Assembly: GCA_023389535.1 (NCBI GenBank)
Contig: JAEWEH010000444.1
Location: 1 to 6,410, forward strand
Origin: Pseudomonadota bacterium
GTDB taxonomy: Bacteria > Pseudomonadota > Gammaproteobacteria > Burkholderiales > Burkholderiaceae_B
Reading direction: 5' to 3'
DNA length: 6,410 bases
In this document: piece by piece, positions 1 to 5,260 of the stretch
How positions within the stretch are numbered: position 1 is the first letter of the stretch
How the letters are laid out: each line of letters starts with the position of its first letter
Made by a program: the position numbers and the translations under genes
The notes under the pieces: model-generated
Database searches by the model: none
Seen by the model: the letters and a program-made list of their open reading frames with translations, nothing else
Told to the model about the DNA's origin: nothing

Positions 1-138
1 CGCTACGGGCGGCGCGCGAAACGCGGATCGCGACAGATCGATGTGAGCCCACTGCGGTTAAGGCTACAGCGCCAAGGGGCTGATGTCCCTGGCTCCATGC
101 CGAATGCAGTTGCAACGGTCGAGCCGACCCTTTCTATC
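1..138. other. Upstream region of the LysR gene, no gene supported
   Basis: No supportable gene lies here. A + strand frame is open from the left edge and stops with TGA at 44-46; its 14 codons could be the tail of an upstream gene but are too short to judge. A small perfect hairpin, GGTCG-AGC-CGACC at 117-129, sits just before the LysR gene's ribosome binding site. It could be an operator or a weak stem, and there is no proper T-run after it. No convincing -35/-10 pair was found, so the LysR promoter is unassigned. Confidence 0.4.
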
Positions 139-143
139 AGAGG
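139..143 (+). promoter_or_regulatory. Ribosome binding site fixing the LysR start
   Basis: AGAGG ends 5 bases before the ATG at 149. An in-frame ATG at 83 would add 22 residues that do not look like LysR sequence and has no comparable site. The residues from 149 on align with the usual N-terminus of LysR proteins (MNLQSLDLNLLRVF), so 149 is the chosen start. Confidence 0.75.
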
Positions 144-148
144 CCCAC

Positions 149-1054
149 ATGAACTTGCAGTCCTTGGATTTGAACCTGCTGCGGGTCTTCGACGCCATCT
201 ACATAGAGCGCAGCATTTCGCGCGCGGCCAGTCGATTGAATTTAAGCCAGCCCGCCGTCAGCAATGCACTGGCCCGGTTGCGCGAAAGGATGGGCGACCC
301 GCTGTTTGAACGCACTGCGGAGGGCATGGCCCCCACACCGCGCGCCAAGACCATCGCCGAGCCCATCCAGCAGGCGCTGGATCTGCTGCGCGAAGGGCTC
401 AGTGTGCGCAGCGGCTTTGACTTCAGCCGCTCACGGCGCAGCTTTGAGTTCGCGGTGGAAGACTATGGCGAAAATGTGATTTTGCCGCGCTTCCTGAAAT
501 GGCTGAATGACGTTGCGCCCGGCATCCGCATCGTGATACGCCCCGAACCCGGCATCCAGGCGAAAGAAGCGCTGCGCCGAGGCACGATAGACCTGGCCCT
601 GGGCTATTTCGTGCCGGGCACTGAAGACTTCCATCACCATTGCGTGATGACGGACAGCTTGCTGACACTGGCCCGCCAGGACCACCCCGATATTTCCGAA
701 CGTCTGCCGCTTGAAACCTTTTTGAAGGTCCGGCATGTGGCCCTGATCCCGCGCACGAAAAGCATGCCCATGATAGACCTGGCGCTGGCCAAACGCGGCT
801 TGCAGCGCGACATCGCCGTGCAGGTGCCGCACTTCCAGTCCATGCCGGTCATTGTGCGCAACACCAATTTACTGGGCACCATGCCCAAGCGCATGGCGGT
901 GCTGTACGCGGACCATTTCGGCTTGCAGCCCTATCAGCCGCCGGTGCGCACGCCGGACTTCCCGGTGTACCTGATCTGGCATCAATCCGCCAACGACGAC
1001 ATCGCCCATCGCTGGCTGCGCGAAGCCTTCATCGATTTGTGCCAGCGGCTGTGA
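149..1054 (+). CDS. LysR-type transcriptional regulator, NahR/DntR-like
   Basis: A 301-residue protein, the normal length for LysR-type regulators, which bind DNA as tetramers and respond to a small co-inducer. Residues 1-60 form the winged helix-turn-helix domain: LDLNLLRVFDAI, then the recognition segment around residues 24-43 (RAASRLNLSQPAVSNALARL), then DPLFERTAEGMAPTPRA. The DLNLL start, the PAVSNALARLR helix and the GMxPTP stretch are typical of the NahR/DntR/LinR/NodD branch, many of whose characterised members sense aromatic compounds. The remaining two thirds is the periplasmic-binding-protein-like effector domain and ends with the WHxS...HRWLRE pattern seen in that branch. It lies upstream of, and in the same direction as, the ABC transporter operon, so it is the likely regulator. 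That link, and any aromatic effector, are inference. The gene looks intact. Confidence 0.93.
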   Translation: MNLQSLDLNLLRVFDAIYIERSISRAASRLNLSQPAVSNALARLRERMGDPLFERTAEGMAPTPRAKTIAEPIQQALDLLREGLSVRSGFDFSRSRRSFEFAVEDYGENVILPRFLKWLNDVAPGIRIVIRPEPGIQAKEALRRGTIDLALGYFVPGTEDFHHHCVMTDSLLTLARQDHPDISERLPLETFLKVRHVALIPRTKSMPMIDLALAKRGLQRDIAVQVPHFQSMPVIVRNTNLLGTMPKRMAVLYADHFGLQPYQPPVRTPDFPVYLIWHQSANDDIAHRWLREAFIDLCQRL

Positions 1055-1181
1055 GGCGGCATTTTTCCGTTTATGACCAAGGACTTGCGGTCGCCGCGCT
1101 CCAGCGCCACAAGTGCCACGCGCCTGGTTATCCTGCCTTGCCGTGTCGATCATCGAGCATGCATCACACTGAATACTCCTA

Positions 1182-1209
1182 TTGACAACGAATCATTAAG
1201 TGATAGCAT
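1182..1209 (+). promoter_or_regulatory. Predicted sigma70 promoter of the transporter operon
   Basis: A perfect -35 box, TTGACA (1182-1187), is followed after 16 bases by TAGCAT (1204-1209), which matches TATAAT at four of six positions including the important A and final T. A TG at 1201-1202, one base before the -10 box, makes it an extended -10. Transcription would start near 1216, giving a leader of about 200 bases before the permease ATG at 1424. This is a sequence match only, but the perfect -35 box in a locally AT-rich patch makes it the best promoter candidate in the window. Confidence 0.6.
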
Positions 1210-1220
1210 TCAAATCATTA
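1191..1220. repeat. Direct repeat AATCATTA x2, candidate operator
   Basis: AATCATTA occurs at 1191-1198 and again at 1213-1220, exactly 22 bases apart, which is about two helical turns, so both copies face the same side of the DNA. Between them lies TGAT (1201-1204), the inverse of the ATCA core, giving ATCA-N5-TGAT-N9-ATCA. The repeats flank and overlap the predicted -10 box. Geometry and position fit a regulator site, most simply for the LysR protein next door, but the spacing is not the textbook T-N11-A or ATC-N9-GAT dyad, so the binding protein is unproven. Confidence 0.45.
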
Positions 1221-1327
1221 GACAATACGATGGGTAGTCAGCCCTAGCCGGATGCAGGATAGAAAACCCATGCAATCAGGTTGATGCTACACACTGTCCC
1301 AGAACATTCGAGACACTCACATCAGCT

Positions 1328-1372
1328 GCAAGGCAACCGGGCCGCCGGCCGCCACACCGCCTTGCTGTTTTT
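1328..1372 (+). terminator. Terminator-like hairpin in the operon leader, possible attenuator
   Basis: GCAAGGC (1328-1334) pairs perfectly with GCCTTGC (1359-1365), followed by TGTTTTT (1366-1372). The 24-base interior contains a second stem, GGCC-GCC-GGCC (1340-1350), so the whole element is strongly folded. This is the form of a Rho-independent terminator reading left to right. It lies downstream of the predicted promoter and 51 bases upstream of the first permease ATG. It could end read-through from the LysR gene, or condition entry into the transporter operon. No obvious antiterminator pairing or coding leader peptide was found, so the attenuator reading remains a hypothesis. Confidence 0.55.
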
Positions 1373-1423
1373 CGGGATCGCCAGACCCGCTGCCTGATTT
1401 CTAGCTTCGGAGCATGTCCACCC

Positions 1424-2206
1424 ATGACCATGAAGATACGTCGGCTGAATCAGAGAACCATCGTCGGGGCGTTGACTCTCTTGAGCGTATGCCTGCTATG
1501 GTGGGTGGCGACCACTACGGGGCTGGTTTCGCCCATGCGCTTTCCCACGCCCGCCGAAACGCTGGATTCATTCAACCAGATCACCTTCGAAGGCTATGGC
1601 AATGCCACGTTGTACGTGCATATATTGCATAGCCTCAAACTGGTGCTCATCGGTTTTTTCGTGGCGGTCGGCCTTGGCATCCCGCTGGGACTGGCAATGG
1701 GCTACTCGCCCTCCGTCGAGGCTTTCGTCAACCCCGCATTCCTGTTGTTGCGTCCCATCCCCCCTCTGGCGTGGATCCCGTTGGCCATTGTGTGGCTGGG
1801 GCTGGGCGATGCATCCAAAATACTGGTGATCTTCGTCGGCGCTTTCGTCCCTTCAGTCATCAACAGCTACACCGGCGCGCGGAATATTTCTGTCCAGCTC
1901 GTCGAGGCCTCCGCCATGCTGGGCATAGGACGCTGGGCCTTCATCACGGAAGTATTGATTCCCGAAACCCTGCCCATGATATTCACCGGGCTGCGCCTGT
2001 CGCTGCAAGCGGCCTGGACCACGCTTGTCGCAGGTGAACTGATCGGCGCCGCATACGGCCTGGGGCATATCCTCAGCCAGGCCACGCTGGATATCTATAT
2101 ATCCATGATCGTCGTCGCCATGATCACGGTGGCGGTATTGGGCGGGCTGATGACTTACTTGCTCGGTGTAATCGAAACCCGCTTGATGCCCTGGCGCAAG
2201 ATGTAG
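1424..2206 (+). CDS. ABC transporter permease 1, NitT/TauT (SsuC/TauC-like) family
   Basis: A 260-residue inner-membrane permease, the usual size for the BPD_transp_1 subunits of nitrate/sulfonate/taurine-type importers. A hydrophobic helix at about 13-33 is followed by a periplasmic stretch carrying FPTPAETLDSF, the common pattern after the first helix in this family. Further membrane segments lie at about 67-92, 100-126, 131-147, 182-205 and 224-248. The cytoplasmic EAA loop that docks on the ATPase is at about 161-180: EASAMLGIG, then VLIP. The ATG at 1424 was chosen because GGAG at 1409-1412 lies 11 bases before it; the next in-frame ATG, two codons on, is further from the site. It is the first gene of the importer operon; the second permease starts 10 bases after its stop. 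The transported substrate cannot be read from the sequence. Confidence 0.93.
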   Translation: MTMKIRRLNQRTIVGALTLLSVCLLWWVATTTGLVSPMRFPTPAETLDSFNQITFEGYGNATLYVHILHSLKLVLIGFFVAVGLGIPLGLAMGYSPSVEAFVNPAFLLLRPIPPLAWIPLAIVWLGLGDASKILVIFVGAFVPSVINSYTGARNISVQLVEASAMLGIGRWAFITEVLIPETLPMIFTGLRLSLQAAWTTLVAGELIGAAYGLGHILSQATLDIYISMIVVAMITVAVLGGLMTYLLGVIETRLMPWRKM

Positions 2207-2216
2207 GGCGGCCGAC

Positions 2217-2999
2217 ATGAATGCAAGCCGCCGCACCTTGTCCAAACCCCGCTATGTGGCCCTTACCCTTGGCGGACTGATCGCTTTCTTCGCTGTCTGG
2301 TATTTTTCCGCATGGGCCCGGCTGGCGCCGCCGCAGTTCCTGCCCATGCCGCATCAAGTGCTGGATACCCTGCTGCGCCTTATGGAAAACCCGTTCTCGG
2401 GCTACACGCTGCAGGAGCACATGCTGGCAAGCCTGCAACGTTTCGGCATGGGCTTCGGGCTGGCTGCGCTGATCGGCATACCGCTGGGCTTGATGATGGG
2501 CTGGTTCCGCCTGCTCGACCAGATTATCTCGCCCTTGTTCAATGGACTGCGTTTTGTACCGCCCATCGCATGGGTGCCGTTCGCGGCGCTGTGGTTCGGC
2601 ACGGGAATAGGCGGGCCGGTGCTGATCATCTTCACCGGCGCCTTTCCCCCCTGTCTGATCAATGCCTATCGCGGCGCCCGGTATGTGGAAACGCATCTCA
2701 TCGAAGCGGCGCGCACGCTGGGCATAGGCAATTTCCGGATTATCGGGCAAGTACTTTTTCCCGCCGCCTTGCCATCCATCATCGCGGGACTGCGTATTTC
2801 CGCCGGTCTGGGCTGGATGTCGCTGATCGGCGCCGAATTGATCGTCGCCTCCAGCGGCATAGGCTATCTGCTGGTTAAAGGCCAAAGCGCCATCGACGCC
2901 TCTATCGTCATGGCGGGCATGTTTTCGATCGGGGTGGTGGGCCTGGCGATCGATATCATCTTGCGCCTGATCGAGAAAATGCTGGCGCGCCACAAATGA
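2217..2999 (+). CDS. ABC transporter permease 2, NitT/TauT (SsuC/TauC-like) family
   Basis: A second 260-residue permease, paralogous to the one just upstream and exactly the same length. An N-terminal helix at about 13-31 is followed by FLPMPHQVLD, then membrane segments near 70-96, 104-128, 132-150, 180-210 and 227-251. The EAA loop is closer to consensus than in the first permease: EAARTLGIG at 163-171, then VLFPAALP. Shared blocks include IPLGL, PPxAWxP, INxYxGAR and GELI/GAELI. Two different permeases in one operon suggest a heterodimeric channel, whereas the Ssu and Tau systems have one permease gene that acts as a homodimer. The start follows the previous stop by 10 bases, with AGGG (2205-2208) overlapping that stop as a modest ribosome binding site, so translation is probably coupled. 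Confidence 0.93.
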   Translation: MNASRRTLSKPRYVALTLGGLIAFFAVWYFSAWARLAPPQFLPMPHQVLDTLLRLMENPFSGYTLQEHMLASLQRFGMGFGLAALIGIPLGLMMGWFRLLDQIISPLFNGLRFVPPIAWVPFAALWFGTGIGGPVLIIFTGAFPPCLINAYRGARYVETHLIEAARTLGIGNFRIIGQVLFPAALPSIIAGLRISAGLGWMSLIGAELIVASSGIGYLLVKGQSAIDASIVMAGMFSIGVVGLAIDIILRLIEKMLARHK

Positions 3000-3005
3000 A
3001 GCAAC

Positions 3006-3031
3006 CGCAAAGAGACAGCGCAAAGAGACAG
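3006..3031. repeat. Perfect 13-base tandem duplication
   Basis: CGCAAAGAGACAG occurs twice back to back (3006-3018 and 3019-3031) in the 86-base gap between the second permease and the ATPase. It is non-coding. It looks like a slippage or duplication product that widened the spacer; nothing indicates a regulatory role, although purine-rich repeated sequence in an operon gap could affect mRNA stability. Confidence 0.85.
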
Positions 3032-3073
3032 GAAGCACACCGGACCGAATAGACGCCGCCACAGGCCTTAATG

Positions 3074-3079
3074 AGGAGA
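3074..3079 (+). promoter_or_regulatory. Ribosome binding site fixing the ATPase start
   Basis: AGGAGA ends 6 bases before the ATG at 3086, the ideal distance. The in-frame ATG at 3071 overlaps this site itself and would add MRRLR, which has no counterpart in the family, so 3086 is the preferred start. Confidence 0.8.
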
Positions 3080-3085
3080 CTGCGC

Positions 3086-3883
3086 ATGAGCACCATCGTT
3101 TTCGATAATGTCAGCCGGACATTCCAGAGGAACAATCACGATTTCCTGGCTCTCGAAAATATCAATCTCACCGTCAAAGACAAGGAGTTCGTGGCGATCG
3201 TCGGCCCGTCGGGTTGCGGCAAGACGACTTGCATGAGAATGGCGGCGGGCCTGGAGTTTCCCAGCGATGGCTCAGTCAATGTCGCGGGCTCGGTCGTGAA
3301 GGCGCCCGGCCCCGACCGCGCGGTCGTGTTCCAGCAGTTTGCCCTGTTCCCATGGAAAACGGTCTACGAGAACATTGAGTTCGGATTGCGGGCCAAGGGT
3401 CTGGCCGAAGCCGAGCGGCGCAAGATCATTACCCACTACATTGAGCTGATGAACCTGGTGGGATACGAAAGCGCTTATCCCAATCAGCTGTCAGGGGGCA
3501 TGCAACAGCGCGTCGCCATCGCGCGCGCCTACTCGCTGGACCCGAGCGTTCTGCTCATGGATGAACCCTTCGGCGCGCTGGATGCGCAAACTCGCGTCGT
3601 CATGCAAGAAGAGCTGGTTCAGTTGGCACGCGTCAATCCGCGCACCGTGCTGTTCATCACCCATGCTGTGGACGAAGCCGTATACCTGGCTGACCGGGTG
3701 GTCGTCATGACGCCCCGCCCCGGCCGCGTCAAGGAAATCATCGACGTGAAAACCCTACGCACGGAAGAGAAATGGGACAGCTACAAGAAGATAGAGGACG
3801 TCATGGATCTGGCTTCATTCGTCCATATACGGACCCATATCTGGAAATCGTTGCGCGAGGAAGACGAGCGCACGCTGCACTAA
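3086..3883 (+). CDS. ABC transporter ATP-binding protein, NitT/TauT (SsuB/TauB-like) family
   Basis: A 265-residue ATPase that powers the importer from the cytoplasmic face, with all nucleotide-binding motifs intact: Walker A GPSGCGKTT (40-48), Q-loop VFQQFALFPW (81-90), signature LSGGMQQR (135-142), Walker B VLLMDEP (155-161), D-loop GALD (163-166) and H-loop histidine in ITH (193). The FPWKTVYENIEFGL stretch and TPRPGRV near 209-214 are characteristic of the nitrate/sulfonate/taurine-type ATPases. Past residue 215 it carries a charged tail of about 50 residues, common in this family. As the only ATPase in the operon it should act as a homodimer under the two different permeases. The 86-base gap before it is longer than the other operon gaps and holds a small tandem duplication. 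Confidence 0.95.
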   Translation: MSTIVFDNVSRTFQRNNHDFLALENINLTVKDKEFVAIVGPSGCGKTTCMRMAAGLEFPSDGSVNVAGSVVKAPGPDRAVVFQQFALFPWKTVYENIEFGLRAKGLAEAERRKIITHYIELMNLVGYESAYPNQLSGGMQQRVAIARAYSLDPSVLLMDEPFGALDAQTRVVMQEELVQLARVNPRTVLFITHAVDEAVYLADRVVVMTPRPGRVKEIIDVKTLRTEEKWDSYKKIEDVMDLASFVHIRTHIWKSLREEDERTLH

Positions 3884-3929
3884 GAAGTCAACACGCAGGC
3901 CCCTACCTATCAAGGAACAAGGAGACATC

Positions 3930-4976
3930 ATGCTGAACAAATTACTTTATGCCACCGCCGCATCCGCCGCATTGGTGGCCAGCGCCGGCGCACATGCCCA
4001 AGCCCCTACGCCCATCAAGATCAGCTACCAGCCGGCGGTATATTGGGCTCTGCCTTTCTATGTCGCCACCGATAAGGGCTGGTGGGAGGAGATCGGCCTG
4101 AAGCCGGAGTTTTCCACTTTTCCCGCGGGTGTGCCGCAAATGGCGGCCGCAGCCTCCAAATCCTGGGATGTGGGCGCGACGGGCTCTGTTCCCGCCATAC
4201 TGGGCTATGTGCGTTTTGGCATCGAGACCATAGGCATCAGCAACGATGAGTCCGCCGGAAACTCCTTGGTAGTGCGCGGCGACAGGGCGGCTGATTACAA
4301 GGCGAATCCGGGGCTGATCAAGGGGCAGACCATCGCGTTGACCGCAACATCCACCGGCGACTACGCGGTGCAATCCTGCCTGAAGAAATATGGCCTTTCC
4401 AAGGCCGACGTCACGATGAGGAATATGGGCCAGGCGGAGGTGATGTCGGCCATGTCTTCGAAGAATATCGAACTGGCCGGCCTATGGGCGCCGAATACCT
4501 ACACCATGGAAGAAAAAGCGGGCGCCAAGGTGTTTTGCAGCGGCAAGGACGGTGGCGTGATGGTGCCGGGCGCCATTATCACCCGTTCCGATTATGCCAA
4601 GGAGCACCCCGAAAATGTCGCGAAATTCCTGGCGGTCTATCTGGCCACATGGAAGTGGCTGAATGAAAATCGGAGCCAAGCCATAGACTATATGAAGAAA
4701 TTTTACGATCAGGGCGGCGTTTCGATCTCGAAAGAGGCCATGAATATGGAGTTCGACAGCCGCCCTACGTATGACCTTGAAGGGCAGGTGAAGGCCATGG
4801 ATCGCAGCAAGGGCAGCTCGGAAATGGATGGCTGGTTCAGCAAGCTGGCAACCTTCATGCATGAATCAGGCACCTTGCGCACGGTTCCCGACCCCAAGGA
4901 TTTCATCACGGATAAGTATATGAAGATGGTGCAGGACGATCCCAAGCTGCGGGAATTCGTGAATAAAAAGCGCTGA
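3930..4976 (+). CDS. Periplasmic substrate-binding protein of the NitT/TauT-type importer
   Basis: A 348-residue secreted protein. Residues 1-23 form a Sec signal peptide (MLNKLL, then an Ala-rich core) with likely cleavage at AHA|QA after residue 23. The mature part starts IKISYQPAVYWALPFYVATDKGWW, which matches the start of SsuA/TauA/NMT1-like binding proteins, and continues with the family's FPAGVPQM and DVGATGSVPAI segments that line the ligand cleft. The GQTIALTATSTGDY stretch (132-145) marks the second lobe. The mature protein has only two cysteines, 150 and 203, a possible disulfide. AAGGAG (3919-3924), 5 bases before the ATG, is a strong ribosome binding site, as expected for the most abundant subunit. 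It is the last gene of the operon. The ligand is unknown; family members bind sulfonates, nitrate, pyrimidine precursors or aromatic acids. Confidence 0.93.
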   Translation: MLNKLLYATAASAALVASAGAHAQAPTPIKISYQPAVYWALPFYVATDKGWWEEIGLKPEFSTFPAGVPQMAAAASKSWDVGATGSVPAILGYVRFGIETIGISNDESAGNSLVVRGDRAADYKANPGLIKGQTIALTATSTGDYAVQSCLKKYGLSKADVTMRNMGQAEVMSAMSSKNIELAGLWAPNTYTMEEKAGAKVFCSGKDGGVMVPGAIITRSDYAKEHPENVAKFLAVYLATWKWLNENRSQAIDYMKKFYDQGGVSISKEAMNMEFDSRPTYDLEGQVKAMDRSKGSSEMDGWFSKLATFMHESGTLRTVPDPKDFITDKYMKMVQDDPKLREFVNKKR

Positions 4977-5018
4977 GCCGAGAAACAGCCGCCTCTGACA
5001 CAGCAGCCATGTCGAATG

Positions 5019-5050
5019 TCCCGGCCCGCGCGACAGGCGCGCGGCCGGGA
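5019..5050. terminator. Strong GC hairpin between convergent units, probable terminator
   Basis: TCCCGGCC (5019-5026) pairs with GGCCGGGA (5043-5050), and GCGCG (5028-5032) pairs with CGCGC (5038-5042), leaving one bulged C at 5027 and a 5-base loop. This 13-pair stem lies 42 bases after the binding-protein stop and 27 bases beyond the stop of the last minus-strand ORF, the position expected of a shared terminator. Neither side has a T-run, so it is not a textbook intrinsic terminator; it may instead protect 3' ends or act with Rho. Overlapping CCGGG-A-CCCGG (5045-5055) could form a competing fold. Confidence 0.55.
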
Positions 5051-5077
5051 CCCGGGCCTGCTAAATCTTCGTTCCCA

Positions 5078-5254
5078 TTACGACAGCAACACGAGCTTCG
5101 CTGACGCCGCAGGGCCCTCAGCCAAGTCGTTGAGTGCGGCTGCGCCCTCGTCCAAGCCGCGGGTTTCGATCCTCGCGCGGTGTTTGCCTATCGATCTGGC
5201 GCGGGAGCTGAAGAAATTCCTGGTGGCGGTTGCAAGGGCGAATTTTTCCGACAT
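5078..5254 (-). pseudogene. 58-codon ORF, possible remnant of a zinc-type dehydrogenase
   Basis: An ORF of 58 codons on the minus strand, from ATG at 5254 to TAA at 5078, only 6 bases after the stop of the E2-like gene. Its second half, from about residue 28 (RIETRGLDEGAAALNDLAEG, then a run ending KLVLLS), follows the closing pattern of medium-chain zinc-type alcohol dehydrogenases, where a short Leu-Asp/Glu-Glu-Ala helix and a Gly precede a final hydrophobic strand. The first 25 residues (starting MSEKFALATA) do not belong to that fold. The ORF could be a dehydrogenase gene reduced to its 3' end by internal deletion, or a genuine small coupled gene. No good ribosome binding site is visible. 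The assignment rests on pattern recognition of about 30 residues and is uncertain. Confidence 0.35.
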
Positions 5255-5260
5255 CCGCGG

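Larger units (their letters stand above)
1055..1423. other. 369-base intergenic regulatory region between regulator and transporter
   Basis: No gene is supported here. The first part (1055-1180) shows nothing firm; TGCC/GGCA at 1040-1061 followed by five T is too weak a stem to call a terminator for the LysR gene. From 1180 to 1225 the base composition becomes AT-rich, unlike the surroundings, and holds the promoter and direct repeats annotated separately. The leader from about 1225 to 1327 has only 5- and 10-codon ORFs without ribosome binding sites. A terminator-like hairpin follows at 1328-1372, and the ribosome binding site of the first permease (GGAG, 1409-1412) closes the region. Confidence 0.7.

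Noticed and set aside
1..46. Tail of an upstream + strand gene
   Set aside because: Only 14 codons before TGA with no recognisable sequence; cannot be supported.
110..137. Promoter for the LysR gene (TTGCAA, then TTCTAT)
   Set aside because: The matches are poor and the spacer is 15 bases; indistinguishable from chance.
83..148. Longer LysR start at ATG 83
   Set aside because: It adds 22 residues unlike any LysR N-terminus; the ATG at 149 has AGAGG at 5 bases and matches the family start.
1040..1065. Terminator directly after the LysR gene
   Set aside because: TGCC/GGCA gives only a 4-pair stem with a long loop before the five T; too weak to call.
1252..1284. 10-codon leader peptide upstream of the leader hairpin
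   Set aside because: It has no ribosome binding site and no run of diagnostic codons, so it cannot be supported as an attenuation peptide.
2124..3062. Long minus-strand open frame (312 codons) opposite the second permease
   Set aside because: It is antisense to a clear permease, its translation is His/Gln/Arg-rich with no fold-like pattern, and it arises from codon bias on the other strand.
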